A stretch of DNA of 59,461 nt from assembly GCA_030425485.1 (NCBI GenBank), contig JAUIAM010000025.1, forward strand, positions 1 through 59,461, given 5' to 3'. Source of the stretch: Verrucomicrobiia bacterium. GTDB lineage: Bacteria; Verrucomicrobiota; Verrucomicrobiia; Opitutales; Cerasicoccaceae. The notes beneath the pieces were generated by a model. That model saw only the letters and a list, made by a program, of their open reading frames with translations, was not told the DNA's origin and did not search any database. The translations under genes and the position numbers were made by a program. How positions within the stretch are numbered: position 1 is the stretch's first letter; every line of letters begins with the position of its first letter. Of the stretch, positions 9,233 to 18,171 are shown one piece after another.

Positions 9233-9748
9233 ATGAAAAAGAAAATCCTCCTCACCCTAAGCCTAATCACCGCGCTGCCGATGCTGGCACTGGCGCACGC
9301 TAACGACGATCATGCCAAGCATGATCATTCAAACCACGACCATGCAGGTCACGATCACGGTAGTGGCGAAGCGGCGCAGCAAAAGGCTGGCCCCAACGGT
9401 GGACGCCTCATCAGCTCGGTGGAGCCACCGCTTGAGTTTTGGGTTACACCCGAGAACCGCGTGCAAATTACCTTTCTCAACGATAAGGGCGAGGCTATCG
9501 CTCCTGCCCAGCAAGAGGTTTCCTTCGTCGGCGGAAGTCGTCTCAACCCGACACGCCTGAGCTTTGAGGAAAAGGACGGGGTGCTGGTCTCGACCGAGGT
9601 ACTTTCAAGTAAAGAAAGCATCCCGGTGATCCTGACGATCAAGCCAGGCCCGGACGCGCGCAGTGTGCGTGAGAAGTTTAACCTCAACTTCAGCCAATGC
9701 CCGACCTGTAGCTACCTGGAGTACGCCTGCATCTGCGGACATGACTAG
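9233..9748 (+). CDS. Exported His-rich metal-binding protein, last gene of efflux operon
   Basis: 171 residues with a clear signal peptide (MKKKILLTLSLITALPMLALA). Immediately after cleavage comes a histidine/aspartate repeat (DDHAKHDHSNHDHAGHDHG) of the kind that chelates zinc, nickel or copper. A beta-rich domain follows (FWVTPENRVQITFLNDKGE) and a Cys-rich end (CPTCSYLEYACICGHD). It starts 21 bases after the pump gene, so it is probably a periplasmic metal buffer or delivery protein for the pump; that role is inferred from context and composition. Confidence 0.75.
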   Translation: MKKKILLTLSLITALPMLALAHANDDHAKHDHSNHDHAGHDHGSGEAAQQKAGPNGGRLISSVEPPLEFWVTPENRVQITFLNDKGEAIAPAQQEVSFVGGSRLNPTRLSFEEKDGVLVSTEVLSSKESIPVILTIKPGPDARSVREKFNLNFSQCPTCSYLEYACICGHD

Positions 9749-9924
9749 GCGCACTGCTTCCCGTCACTGACGAGTTTTACGTCATGGGCCATCCCATGTC
9801 ACTTCTCCGGAAGGGCATGCCCGGGAAGGCTGTGGCTGTCAGAGGAGATTTGGCGTTGACAGTTGTCTGTTGTGATTTCTGACTATGAAAAAATATAGCA
9901 ACTATCGAAAATTAAAGTAATCCA
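9749..9924. promoter_or_regulatory. Intergenic region with possible promoter for sulfatase gene
   Basis: 176 bases between the efflux operon and the first sulfatase. A perfect TTGACA box occurs at 9856-9861, but the best downstream box (GACTAT at 9881-9886) is 19 bases away, so the promoter is only possible. Small inverted repeats at 9783-9798 and around 9813-9824 could serve the end of the efflux operon. Confidence 0.3.
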
Positions 9925-11433
9925 ATGCTCAACGTACTCCTCATCACCAGCGACCAACAACACTGGAACACCCTCGGACTGGATAACCCCGAGGTACACA
10001 CGCCAAACCTGGACAGGTTGGCCAAGCAGGGAACGGTGTTCGAGCGCGCGTATTGTCCGAACCCGACCTGCACGCCCACGAGAGCCAGTATTTTGACCGG
10101 ACAGTGGCCCAGTCAGCATGGGGCCTACAGCCTTGGCACGAAACTGCTTGAGGATAAGCCCACCGTGAACGACGCCTGGAAGAAAGCGGGCTACCGGACA
10201 GGCATCGTGGGTAAGGCGCACTTTCAGCCGCTGAAGTCAACAGATGCGTTTCCTTCGATTGAGTCGTACCCGCTGATGCAGGACCTGGACTTCTGGAGGC
10301 AGTACAAAGGGCCTTTCTACGGCTTTGATGATTTCGAGCTGGCGCGCAATCATACCGATGAGGCCCATGTGGGGCAGCACTATGCCCTGTGGATGGAGGA
10401 AAAGGGGCTGAGCAATTGGCGGGATTATTTCTCCAAACCCACGGGTACGCAGGAGTCGCAGCAGCACCGTTGGAATCTGCCCGAGGAGTACCACTACAAT
10501 ACTTGGATTGCAGAGCGCACAAATGCGCGCCTGGAAGAGTATCGCGACAGCGACCAGCCCTTTTTTCTGTGGTCAAGTTTCTTCGATCCGCATCCGTCCT
10601 ACCTCGTGCCGGAGCCGTGGGATACGATGTACGACCCCGACTCGCTAACTGTGCCTGAGCTCCACCCGGATGAGTTGAGCGACCCCGATACGAGCCCATT
10701 CATGCGCTACTCACGGGCCGGTGAAAACGAGTCCGAAGAGGACTATGGCATCCGGGGAAAGTGGATGCACGGGGTGGATAAACACGGGCATAGTAAGCAG
10801 GATTTGGCCAAGGACATCGCTGTTTACTATGGCATGGTCTCTTGTCTGGATAAGTACGTGGGTAAGATCCTGGACAGGCTGGAAGAACTTGGTCTGGCCG
10901 AGAACACCCTCGTCGTGTTTACCTCCGACCACGGGCATTATTACGGTCATCACGGATTGATTGCCAAGGGGCCCTTTCATTACGAAGATGGCGTGCGCGT
11001 GCCCATGATTGCTCGCTGGCCGGGTAATATTCAGGCCGGTGCACGCTCTCAGGCACTGCAGAGTCTGGTCGACCTGCCGGTAACAATGCTGGCTGCGGCG
11101 GGTCTCAAAATACCCTACGCAATGAGCGGGGCGAACCAGCTTACGAGCTGGAGGGACCCCGAGGCTCATGTGCGGGAGCACACCCTGGTCGAAAACAATA
11201 TGGAGCCCGGTATGGCCGAAATGAAAACCTATATCGACACGCGCTATAAGTTGACCGTGTACCGGGCCTTTAGTTGTGGCGAACTTTACGACCTGCAAGA
11301 GGACCCGGGCGAGATATACAACCGCTGGAGCGACCCGGCTTATGCGGAGATCAAGTCGCGCTTGATGCAGCAATTTATTCAGGCCGAGATGGCGAAAGAA
11401 GTCTTGCCAATGCCGAGAGTGATTCACGCATAA
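9925..11433 (+). CDS. Type I sulfatase (formylglycine-dependent)
   Basis: Predicted to hydrolyse sulfate esters, here most likely on carbohydrates. 502 residues. The activation motif C-x-P-x-R is present as CTPTR at residues 49-53, with Cys49 the residue converted to formylglycine. The N-terminal metal-binding start LLITSDQQ is typical of the family, and FTSDHGHYYGHHG (about residue 330) supplies further metal ligands. No signal peptide is visible, so it would be cytoplasmic unless exported otherwise. An IclR regulator gene follows 11 bases later on the same strand, mirroring the IclR-sulfatase pair at 15.1-17.4 kb. Confidence 0.92.
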   Translation: MLNVLLITSDQQHWNTLGLDNPEVHTPNLDRLAKQGTVFERAYCPNPTCTPTRASILTGQWPSQHGAYSLGTKLLEDKPTVNDAWKKAGYRTGIVGKAHFQPLKSTDAFPSIESYPLMQDLDFWRQYKGPFYGFDDFELARNHTDEAHVGQHYALWMEEKGLSNWRDYFSKPTGTQESQQHRWNLPEEYHYNTWIAERTNARLEEYRDSDQPFFLWSSFFDPHPSYLVPEPWDTMYDPDSLTVPELHPDELSDPDTSPFMRYSRAGENESEEDYGIRGKWMHGVDKHGHSKQDLAKDIAVYYGMVSCLDKYVGKILDRLEELGLAENTLVVFTSDHGHYYGHHGLIAKGPFHYEDGVRVPMIARWPGNIQAGARSQALQSLVDLPVTMLAAAGLKIPYAMSGANQLTSWRDPEAHVREHTLVENNMEPGMAEMKTYIDTRYKLTVYRAFSCGELYDLQEDPGEIYNRWSDPAYAEIKSRLMQQFIQAEMAKEVLPMPRVIHA

Positions 11434-11444
11434 TTCGACTCGTC

Positions 11445-12188
11445 ATGCCTGTACCGCCAAAACCCTCCTCGCTCATACGCGGGTTGAAATTACTGGAGCA
11501 TCTATCGTCTGCGGTGGAGCCCGTACGGTTTTCAGACTTGAGGGATGTTTTGTCGGGGGCGACGGATGCCACGCTTTCGCGCCTGCTTCAGATGCTGGAG
11601 GGGGCGGGCTATGTTGAGCGTCGTGAGCGGGAGGGCTACGTGGCTGGCCCGTCGCTTGAGTGTTGGATGCGACAGTGCCAGGCAAAGGAGCCGGACTTTG
11701 GGCAGCTATGTGAGCGTAGTGTGCAGCAACTGAGCATGAGCACGAACGAGTCGGCTGGCTTTGTCCTACTGGAGGTGGATCACCTCAGCCTCCTGGCGAG
11801 CTGCACGGCTGAGGGGGCCGTATCGATTGCTCCTGCCGGCAGCGTTTTCCATATTGAGGCAGACCATGCGGCAAGTTTGGCCGTACTCTCAGCCCTGACG
11901 AAGAAGCACGTGCGCCAGTTGATTCGTGGCCCCTACAGCCGCATCGCTTCGGTGGAGGATTGGTCGGAGGCGGATCAGGTATCTGCGGTTTCAAATGATC
12001 CCCCTATCTATCTTGATCGCTCAAGGCAGCGACCGGGCATCTGCCGGATGGCCACGCCGGTACAGGTAGGGGAGCGCATAGGCGCACTATTTCTCTGCCT
12101 GACGGTGGAGCAGGCCCGTACGCATCAGGAGAGGCTGCAGGTTGCTTTGGTTAAAGCACGGGATGGTCTCATGGCGCATGGTCATTGA
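11445..12188 (+). CDS. IclR-like transcriptional regulator
   Basis: About 247 residues from ATG 11445. An N-terminal winged helix-turn-helix (SSLIRGLKLLEHL, DATLSRLLQMLEGAGYVERR) is followed by a diverged effector-binding half (ESAGFVLLEVDHLSLLASC, ICRMATPVQVGERIGALFL). The fold order fits IclR, though similarity in the C-terminal half is weak. It sits just behind a sulfatase gene, so it probably controls the sulfatase or the surrounding sugar genes; the ligand is unknown. Confidence 0.7.
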   Translation: MPVPPKPSSLIRGLKLLEHLSSAVEPVRFSDLRDVLSGATDATLSRLLQMLEGAGYVERREREGYVAGPSLECWMRQCQAKEPDFGQLCERSVQQLSMSTNESAGFVLLEVDHLSLLASCTAEGAVSIAPAGSVFHIEADHAASLAVLSALTKKHVRQLIRGPYSRIASVEDWSEADQVSAVSNDPPIYLDRSRQRPGICRMATPVQVGERIGALFLCLTVEQARTHQERLQVALVKARDGLMAHGH

Positions 12189-12237
12189 GCGCGCTGTCGG
12201 TGTGCCGACTGGGAGCTGGCTGTATGTAAGTCGAAAA

Positions 12238-12269
12238 AAAATCCGCACGGCATGTGCCGTACGGATTTT
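12238..12269. terminator. Bidirectional terminator between IclR regulator and fucI
   Basis: Inverted repeat of two 15-base arms (12238-12252 and 12255-12269) with one mismatch, an A-run on the left and a T-run on the right. It lies between the convergent regulator (+) and L-fucose isomerase (-) genes, so it can end both transcripts. Confidence 0.8.
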
Positions 12270-12296
12270 GTGAAAGGGTGGCGCTAGCGACTCGGA

Positions 12297-14081
12297 CTAG
12301 TGGTAGAGCGGACCGTAGGCCGAGCAGGCGCGGAAGTCTGCCCCTTCCAGGTCGGCTGTGCCGAAGGCGCGCCACGCACTGGGTCGGAAAACGCGCGACT
12401 CGTCCACGTTGTGCATGTAGACGGGGATGCGCAGCATGGAGGCAAGCGTGATGTAGAGGTGTCCGACATGGCCTGCGGTCATGACGCAGTGGTTCGCACC
12501 CCAGTTGTTCATGACCTCGTAGGTCGAGCGGAAGGCGCCCTCACCGGTCAGGCGGGGGGCAAACCAGGTGGTGGGCCAGGTCGGGTTGGTGCGCTGGTCG
12601 AGCGCGTCGTGAACTTTCTCGGGGAGCTCGACGGTCCAGCCTTCCGCAATCTGGAGGCAGGGGCCGAGGCCCGCAGCGAGGTTGAGGCGAATCATGGTCG
12701 CATCCATGCCGCCCTTTGTGCGGTAGCGTGTGCTCATGCCGCCACCGGGGAAGTACTCCGTCATGGACGGATGCCATGTGGTGTGTTTGAGGCTGGCGTC
12801 CATTTCCTGGTCGGAGATGTCCCAGAAGGGTTTCATGGTTGGCTTGCCCTCGGAGTCGGTCTGGTCACCAGTGCCATCGAGAGCAGCGGGGCCAGAGTTA
12901 ATGAGGTGGAGGATGCCGTTCTTGGCTGCGCCATCGAGTTGATAGCCGTCGGCAACGCGGGCGGTGGCCTCAGGGCTCCAGTAGGTGCGCAGGTCGGCGA
13001 AAATCTGGGCAGTATTGGTCAGGAGGTAGCCAAAGAGCATGCCTGCGCCATTGAGGGCATCGTTTTCGGTGGCGACGATGTAGGGGGCTCGTTTGCCGTT
13101 CCAGTCAAAGGAGGTGTTGAGGATGGCCTCCATGAAGTCGCCGTTGGGGAAGTGGTCGGTCCACTGGCGCTGGCCCTGGAAACCACCCGCGATGGCGTAG
13201 TGGCCGTTAGCCTGTTCACCGTAGCCGGCCTCGGCCAGCTTCTCGTTCCCCACCATGAGGTCACGGGCGATGAGGGCCATTTTGACGGAATCTTCCCACT
13301 CGGTGTCGAGCTGCTCGCGACTGCGCTTGGAGGACTCGCCGTTGTAGTCGTCACCCTCGGGGCAGTTTTCCTTTACCCAGGTCAGGGCCTTCTTAAACTC
13401 GGCCTGATCGTACATGCCTTTGCGCATGCGCCCGGCGAATTCGCTCATGTCGATGGCCTCGACGCGCATACCGAGGTAGCGCTCCCAGAAGGCGGAATCG
13501 ACGACCGAGCCAGCGATACCCATCGAGGTGCCGCCCATCGAGAGGTAGGCCTTGCCTCGCATGTAGGCGACGGCGAGTCCAGCCTGGGCAAAGCCGAGCA
13601 ACTTCTCCACGACGTCAGCGGGCATGGCGGTGTCGCCTGCTTCCTGTACGTCCTTGCCGTAAATGCCGAAGGCGGGGATGCCCTTCTGGGTGTGGCCAGC
13701 GAGGACAGCGGCGAGGTAAACCGCGCCCGGACGCTCCGTGCCGTTAAAGCCCCAGACGGCCTTTGGGCGGTGCGGGTCCATATCCATCGTTTCCGAGCCG
13801 TAGCACCAGCAGGGGGTGACGGTGACGCTCAGGCCGACGCCTTCGCGCTGAAATTTTTCCTCGCAGGCTGCGGCTTCTTTCACGCCGCCGATGTTGGAGT
13901 CGGCGATGACGCACTGGACGGGGCTGCCATCGGGGTAGCGCAGCTCGCTTGCATAGAGGTCGGCCACGCGTTGGGCCATGGCCATCGTTTGGTCTTCTAG
14001 GGACTCACGTACGCCGCCGAGGCGGCCATCAATCGTGGGGCGAATGCCGATCTTCGGGAAGGAGAAGGGATGCTTGCTCAT
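12297..14081 (-). CDS. fucI: L-fucose isomerase
   Basis: Converts L-fucose to L-fuculose (also D-arabinose to D-ribulose), the first step of fucose use, in the cytoplasm with Mn2+. 594 residues, matching the 591 of the E. coli enzyme. The metal-site residues are present at nearly the same numbering as in E. coli (Glu337, Asp361, His528): Glu339 in [10 protein letters not shown], Asp363 in FADLRTYW and His531 in NNWGANH. No clear ribosome site precedes the ATG; a short GC hairpin lies at 14094-14112 in the leader. The AraC-type gene starting at 14216 is divergent and is the likely regulator. No fuculokinase or fuculose-phosphate aldolase lies in the window. Confidence 0.95.
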   Translation of the reverse strand: MSKHPFSFPKIGIRPTIDGRLGGVRESLEDQTMAMAQRVADLYASELRYPDGSPVQCVIADSNIGGVKEAAACEEKFQREGVGLSVTVTPCWCYGSETMDMDPHRPKAVWGFNGTERPGAVYLAAVLAGHTQKGIPAFGIYGKDVQEAGDTAMPADVVEKLLGFAQAGLAVAYMRGKAYLSMGGTSMGIAGSVVDSAFWERYLGMRVEAIDMSEFAGRMRKGMYDQAEFKKALTWVKENCPEGDDYNGESSKRSREQLDTEWEDSVKMALIARDLMVGNEKLAEAGYGEQANGHYAIAGGFQGQRQWTDHFPNGDFMEAILNTSFDWNGKRAPYIVATENDALNGAGMLFGYLLTNTAQIFADLRTYWSPEATARVADGYQLDGAAKNGILHLINSGPAALDGTGDQTDSEGKPTMKPFWDISDQEMDASLKHTTWHPSMTEYFPGGGMSTRYRTKGGMDATMIRLNLAAGLGPCLQIAEGWTVELPEKVHDALDQRTNPTWPTTWFAPRLTGEGAFRSTYEVMNNWGANHCVMTAGHVGHLYITLASMLRIPVYMHNVDESRVFRPSAWRAFGTADLEGADFRACSAYGPLYH

Positions 14082-14215
14082 AGGGATATAAAGGCCGGGC
14101 GAAAGCCCCGGCGCATTTGGGTTAACGGTGGGAAAAACCCTATCATAGCTTATAAGCGGGGTTGATTGCTAGGGAGATTTCTGTTGAAATATGGATAAAA
14201 TTGAACGGAAAGTCT

Positions 14216-15091
14216 ATGCCTGAACTGCAAGAATATCCCCTCGAATTGTCATCGCAGGTCCTGCGGGGGCGCTATGCTAATGTCGAGCCTTCCGGCAGGA
14301 AAAGTCATGGACTCATCATGCTTGGCTATGAGGAGTGTGCCCCCGAATACCATATTGATCGGCAGAGTTTCCCCTTTTGGACGCTGGAGCTGATTGCGGG
14401 GGGATATGGCTATTTCTGTGAAGTCGAGCAGCGCCATAAAGTACGACACGGGTCGGCCTTTTGTTTTGGGCCGGGGCAGCATCATGAGTTCTGGAACGAG
14501 CCCGAGCGCCCCTTTCGCAAGTACTTTCTCGTCAGCGGGTCGGAGCGCTTTCCCAAGGACTGGGCCAAGGCTGAGCTGGCACCGGGGCAGGTGGTACACC
14601 TCGGCGACCTCGCGCCGATGGTGGCTGTGCTCGACCAGATGCTGGACGAAGGCGCGCGCAGTGATGCGCAGACGCCGGAAATTGTGGCGGGGTTAAATCG
14701 CGTGTTGCTTGCCCAGATCGCGCGGCACCGGGATACTGCCCGTGGTGAGAAATCGCGCATGCGCAAGGTCTATGATTTAGCGATGGAAATCCTCCAGCGT
14801 GAGTACCGCACGCTTCATTCGCTGGCCGATCTGGCTGCGCGCTCGGGCTACAGCGGGGAGTACCTCTGCCGGGTGTTCCGCCAGTACCACCACGACTCCC
14901 CGTATCAAGTGCTGCAAAAGCGCAAGATGAGTGCGGCCTGGCTGCTACTGCGCGACAGCCAACTGCGCGTGGGAGCTGTGGCCCAGGAGTTGGGCTATGC
15001 TGATCCGCTGCACTTTTCGCGCGTGTTTCGCAAAGTCATGGGCTGCGCCCCGAGCTCGGTGCGGGCGCGCTCCGCTTCGAGAAAGGCTTAA
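14216..15091 (+). CDS. AraC-family transcriptional regulator
   Basis: About 291 residues from ATG 14216; a TTG at 14162 would add 18. The N-terminal half is a cupin-like sensor domain (GYGYFCEVEQRHKVRHGSAF, FGPGQHHEFWNEPERP). The C-terminal 100 residues contain two helix-turn-helix units (LHSLADLAARSGYSGEYLCR and VGAVAQELGYADPLHFSRVF), the AraC DNA-binding signature. It is transcribed divergently from fucI and converges on a sulfatase gene, so a sugar such as L-fucose or its isomerisation product is a likely effector (inference). Its stop codon shares four bases with the convergent sulfatase stop. Confidence 0.88.
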   Translation: MPELQEYPLELSSQVLRGRYANVEPSGRKSHGLIMLGYEECAPEYHIDRQSFPFWTLELIAGGYGYFCEVEQRHKVRHGSAFCFGPGQHHEFWNEPERPFRKYFLVSGSERFPKDWAKAELAPGQVVHLGDLAPMVAVLDQMLDEGARSDAQTPEIVAGLNRVLLAQIARHRDTARGEKSRMRKVYDLAMEILQREYRTLHSLADLAARSGYSGEYLCRVFRQYHHDSPYQVLQKRKMSAAWLLLRDSQLRVGAVAQELGYADPLHFSRVFRKVMGCAPSSVRARSASRKA

Positions 15092-16602
15092 GCCACGGTC
15101 AGGCTTGCGGCATACTTCCGGCGTAGGGCATCGGCTCCGTCCTGACGTCCGGTTTCCTCCAGCCGTTTGAGGTAGCGCTTGAAGCCAGCGCCCCCGGGTT
15201 GGCCGCTGCCAGTAGGATGGAGGTTGGCGTGGAAAGGGCCTCCTTCGCGCATGACGGTCCAGAGCGGATCAACGACGTCGGAGCTGACGGTCGCCATTTT
15301 CTGCATCTGGGCGTCGTGCCAGCGACTCAGTCGCCACATGCCTTCGCGGCATAGCTCCGGTTTGGTTTCAGCGAGGTTGTTCTGCTCGTGAGGGTCAATC
15401 TCCAGGTCGTAGAGCATCTCCTGTGGGAAAAGGTGGAAGCCGTCGTGGTAGGTGCGCATGTAGAGCCATTTCCCCCAGCGTACGGAGCGTTGACAAACGT
15501 GGCAGCACTGGCTGATGGTGACTTCGTCGCGGCCAACATCATCCCCTGTATTAAAAGTGTCGGCGAAGGATTCGCCATCCCAGAGGGGTTGCTTTTTTCC
15601 ACCCATGAGGTCCATCAGGGTGGGGGCGAGGTCGAGGTTGTAGTGAAACCTGGTGTTGCGTATACCGGCAGGGCCTTCGGGGTATTTGATAATGAGTGGA
15701 ACGTGGCAAGTGATCTCGTCCGCCGTACCGTGCTCGGCATAAATACCCAACTCGCCGAGATTTTCTCCGTGGTCTGCGGAGATGATAATCATCGTGTCTT
15801 CGTAGACGCCTGCTGTCTTGAGATCGTTTACGATTTTGGCAATCTGGTCGTCCACATAGCGAACGCCGTTGTCGTATCCGTCGATAACAGTTCGCAGCGT
15901 ATCGCGGTCGTGGGCGCTGTTTGTGTGCTTGGGATAGTCTGGCTCTGGCGTGCCATGATACATACCAATGTCGAGCGCCGTGTGCGGCCCGGCTAGCTTC
16001 TTGTGTTTCTCCAGGACGGTGCCATCCTCGAGCCACGCGGGCAGCGGGTCCGCAGCGAAATGGTTGGGGGAGCCCTCGGGTGTGCGGTAGGGAGTGTGTG
16101 GGTCCCAGTAGTTGATGTGAAGGAACCACTTGTCCTTAGCCACGTTGTCGGCGAGCCATCTATCTACAACGGGCTTGACGGTTTCGGCGGACTCCATACC
16201 GCCTTCACCGGTGTTGTGAATCTCGTTAAAGCCTGCGTAGAATTGCCATGCTGCGTGACGCTGGCCGAAGGGGCTAATCATCGCCGTATGATAGCCCAAT
16301 AGCTGCAACTGGCGCGCGAGGCCCTGGTCGTCGAACGTATCGCGAAAGCCACGGCTGGTGCCCTGGATTTTGGGCTGGGCTGCGGTGCCGCCGTGTCCCA
16401 CCACGCCGGTATGGATGCCGAAGCGACCGGAGTAGAATGCGGTGCGTGAAGGCAGGCAAGGGGCGTCGGGGGTGTAGACGCGATCAAAGACGATGCCTTC
16501 GCTGGCAATCTGATCAATGGCAGGGCTGGTATTGCGGTGGTAGCCGTAGCAGCCGAGGTGGTCGGGGCGCTGGCTGTCGATATCGATATAGAGGATACGC
16601 AT
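15088..16602 (-). CDS. Type I sulfatase (formylglycine-dependent)
   Basis: Second sulfatase of the locus, 504 residues. The activation motif is CLPSR at residues 49-53 (Cys49), again the Cys-type that needs a formylglycine-generating enzyme, which is not in this window. Metal-site segments are YIDIDSQRPDHLGCYGY at the start and IISADHGENLGELG about residue 275. No signal peptide is evident. It lies 11 bases after an IclR gene on the same strand, so both are probably one transcript. It differs clearly from the sulfatase at 9.9 kb and probably removes a different sulfate position. Confidence 0.92.
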   Translation of the reverse strand: MRILYIDIDSQRPDHLGCYGYHRNTSPAIDQIASEGIVFDRVYTPDAPCLPSRTAFYSGRFGIHTGVVGHGGTAAQPKIQGTSRGFRDTFDDQGLARQLQLLGYHTAMISPFGQRHAAWQFYAGFNEIHNTGEGGMESAETVKPVVDRWLADNVAKDKWFLHINYWDPHTPYRTPEGSPNHFAADPLPAWLEDGTVLEKHKKLAGPHTALDIGMYHGTPEPDYPKHTNSAHDRDTLRTVIDGYDNGVRYVDDQIAKIVNDLKTAGVYEDTMIIISADHGENLGELGIYAEHGTADEITCHVPLIIKYPEGPAGIRNTRFHYNLDLAPTLMDLMGGKKQPLWDGESFADTFNTGDDVGRDEVTISQCCHVCQRSVRWGKWLYMRTYHDGFHLFPQEMLYDLEIDPHEQNNLAETKPELCREGMWRLSRWHDAQMQKMATVSSDVVDPLWTVMREGGPFHANLHPTGSGQPGGAGFKRYLKRLEETGRQDGADALRRKYAASLTVA

Positions 16603-16613
16603 GGCAAACCTTG

Positions 16614-17360
16614 TTAGGGGAGAATGGATTCGAGTTCCTTCAGGAGTTGGAGTGGCGAAGGGCGTTGGTCAAAGCGGTGGGCTTCGGCCACAGCCAGTAC
16701 GCCGTGGAAGCGGTCTCGCGGTTGTAATGCAGCGATGGCTGCGCGTCGGACGCCGTTGGTGTTGTAGGCCTTGTCATAGGTCTTGCCAGATGCCTTGGCC
16801 GCTTTTACCTGCGCTAGCGCCTCGGTATTGGATAGGTTATGGCGTTTGCCGTTGGAGATATAGGTCTGGGAGGCTTGTACTGTTGGTGCCTGTTTAGCGT
16901 AGGCGAAACCGAGGCGTGTTACGGCCTCGTGCTCAGTGAACCAGTCTCGCAAAAAGCCCGGACGGGCTACCACCTGCACTTCCGTCTGGGGAACGCTTTG
17001 CAGGACAAGCATCATGCCTGTGTCTGTCGGTTCATACCATTCGATCGTGTGGCCCAGGCGCTGGCTGAGTTCGGCCATTTGAGGCTGAAGAGTATTGCGG
17101 AAGTTGGCTGCTAAATCGCCTACGGGCTGAAGTGAATAGAGTGGCTCGTAGCGCTTGTCAGCGCGACGGTGCACCAAGCCGTTGGCTTCAAGTGTTTCAA
17201 GTAATCGCAGGGCTGAAGCCTTGGGGATGTTCAGTCGCGCACTGAGTGCCTCAAGCGAATACGGTGGTGCCTGGTTCAGCGTATGGAGTAAGGTCAGCCC
17301 CCGGCTTAGGGCAGGGGCACTGCCACGTGTGGCAAAGGGTTTAGTGGCTGTTTGTTTCAT
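16614..17360 (-). CDS. IclR-family transcriptional regulator
   Basis: 248 residues. N-terminal winged helix-turn-helix (LSRGLTLLHTLNQAPPYSLE, SALRLLETLEANGLVHRR) followed by an IclR effector domain (GHTIEWYEPTDTGMMLVLQS ... GVLAVAEAHRF). First gene of a two-gene unit with the sulfatase 11 bases downstream. It is separated from the upstream KDPG aldolase operon by a strong terminator, so it has its own promoter in 17361-17410, where the sequence is AT-rich. Likely controls the adjacent sulfatase and possibly the uronate operon. Confidence 0.85.
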   Translation of the reverse strand: MKQTATKPFATRGSAPALSRGLTLLHTLNQAPPYSLEALSARLNIPKASALRLLETLEANGLVHRRADKRYEPLYSLQPVGDLAANFRNTLQPQMAELSQRLGHTIEWYEPTDTGMMLVLQSVPQTEVQVVARPGFLRDWFTEHEAVTRLGFAYAKQAPTVQASQTYISNGKRHNLSNTEALAQVKAAKASGKTYDKAYNTNGVRRAAIAALQPRDRFHGVLAVAEAHRFDQRPSPLQLLKELESILP

Positions 17361-17404
17361 ATTTAAAATATATTACAAATATGAAATTTAGACTATGCGG
17401 CAAA

Positions 17405-17460
17405 TACAAAAAACGGTTTGTCTCGTACACATCACCTGTGCTCCGAGGACAAACCGTTTG
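17405..17460 (-). terminator. Rho-independent terminator of the sugar-acid operon
   Basis: Minus-strand hairpin with 12-15 bp arms (17411-17425 and 17444-17459, one bulge) around a loop of about 18 bases, followed on the minus strand by a run of six T. It starts 20 bases past the KDPG aldolase stop and ends the six-gene operon. Confidence 0.85.
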
Positions 17461-17478
17461 GGTTGGAGGGCGTGTCTG

Positions 17479-18099
17479 CTACAGCTTGGAAACGGCGTCC
17501 TTAACCTGTGCTGTGATGACGTCCCACTGCCCGTTGGCTATCTGCTCGGGTTTGGCCAGCCAGGTGCCGCCAATGGCGAAGACCTGCGGCAAGGCGAGGT
17601 AGTCCGCCATGTTCGAGGGCTTGAGCCCCCCGGTGGGGCAAAAGCGGACGCCCATCGACTTAAACGGTGCGATGAGGGACTTTAGCAGAGAGAGTCCACC
17701 GGCGGCTTCTGCGGGGAAGAACTTCAAGTGCGTGCAGTTGGACTTGAGCGCGGACTGGATGTCGGTCGGCGTCATGACACCGGGAACGAAGGGCAAGCCT
17801 GCGCTCTGAAACTGCTTGACGATGTCGGCGTCGAAGCCCGGGGCCAGGCCGAACTGTGCACCAGCGTCTATGGCACGCTTGGCTTGGTCAGGCGTGACCA
17901 CGGTGCCTGCGGAGACAATCATCTCGGGCAGCTTCTCGCGAATGGCCTTGATGGCGTCTGCGGCTGCGTCCGTACGGAAGGTGACTTCGATCGCGCTCAG
18001 GCCGCCGGCGAGAATGGCTTCGGCCAAGGGTACGGCGTCGTTGGCATTTTCAATGACGACGACAGGAAGGATACGGGAGGTTTCCAGCATTTTACTCAT
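17479..18099 (-). CDS. eda: KDPG/KHG aldolase family (2-dehydro-3-deoxy-phosphogluconate aldolase)
   Basis: Class I aldolase splitting 2-keto-3-deoxy sugar-acid (phosphates) to pyruvate plus an aldehyde, the end of Entner-Doudoroff and uronate routes. About 206 residues from the ATG at 18099; an upstream start at 18135 is possible. Key residues are visible: Glu38 and Arg42 in EVTFRT, the Schiff-base Lys126 in THLKFFPAE, and the phosphate loop CPTGG. It is the last gene of the minus-strand operon and is followed by a strong terminator. Whether the natural substrate is KDPG or an unphosphorylated 3-deoxy acid cannot be told, and no KDG kinase is nearby. Confidence 0.9.
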   Translation of the reverse strand: MSKMLETSRILPVVVIENANDAVPLAEAILAGGLSAIEVTFRTDAAADAIKAIREKLPEMIVSAGTVVTPDQAKRAIDAGAQFGLAPGFDADIVKQFQSAGLPFVPGVMTPTDIQSALKSNCTHLKFFPAEAAGGLSLLKSLIAPFKSMGVRFCPTGGLKPSNMADYLALPQVFAIGGTWLAKPEQIANGQWDVITAQVKDAVSKL

Positions 18100-18171
18100 A
18101 GGGTGATGGGTTTGATTGCTACCTTTTTCACGCACGTGTAGGGTGCGCGCAAGCCGAATCTTTGCAGAGAG

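Noticed and set aside
12300-14000. Long plus-strand frame opposite fucI (566 codons)
   Set aside because: Shadow of the GC-rich fucI gene: Gly/Val/Ala-rich with no domain, while fucI on the other strand has all catalytic residues.
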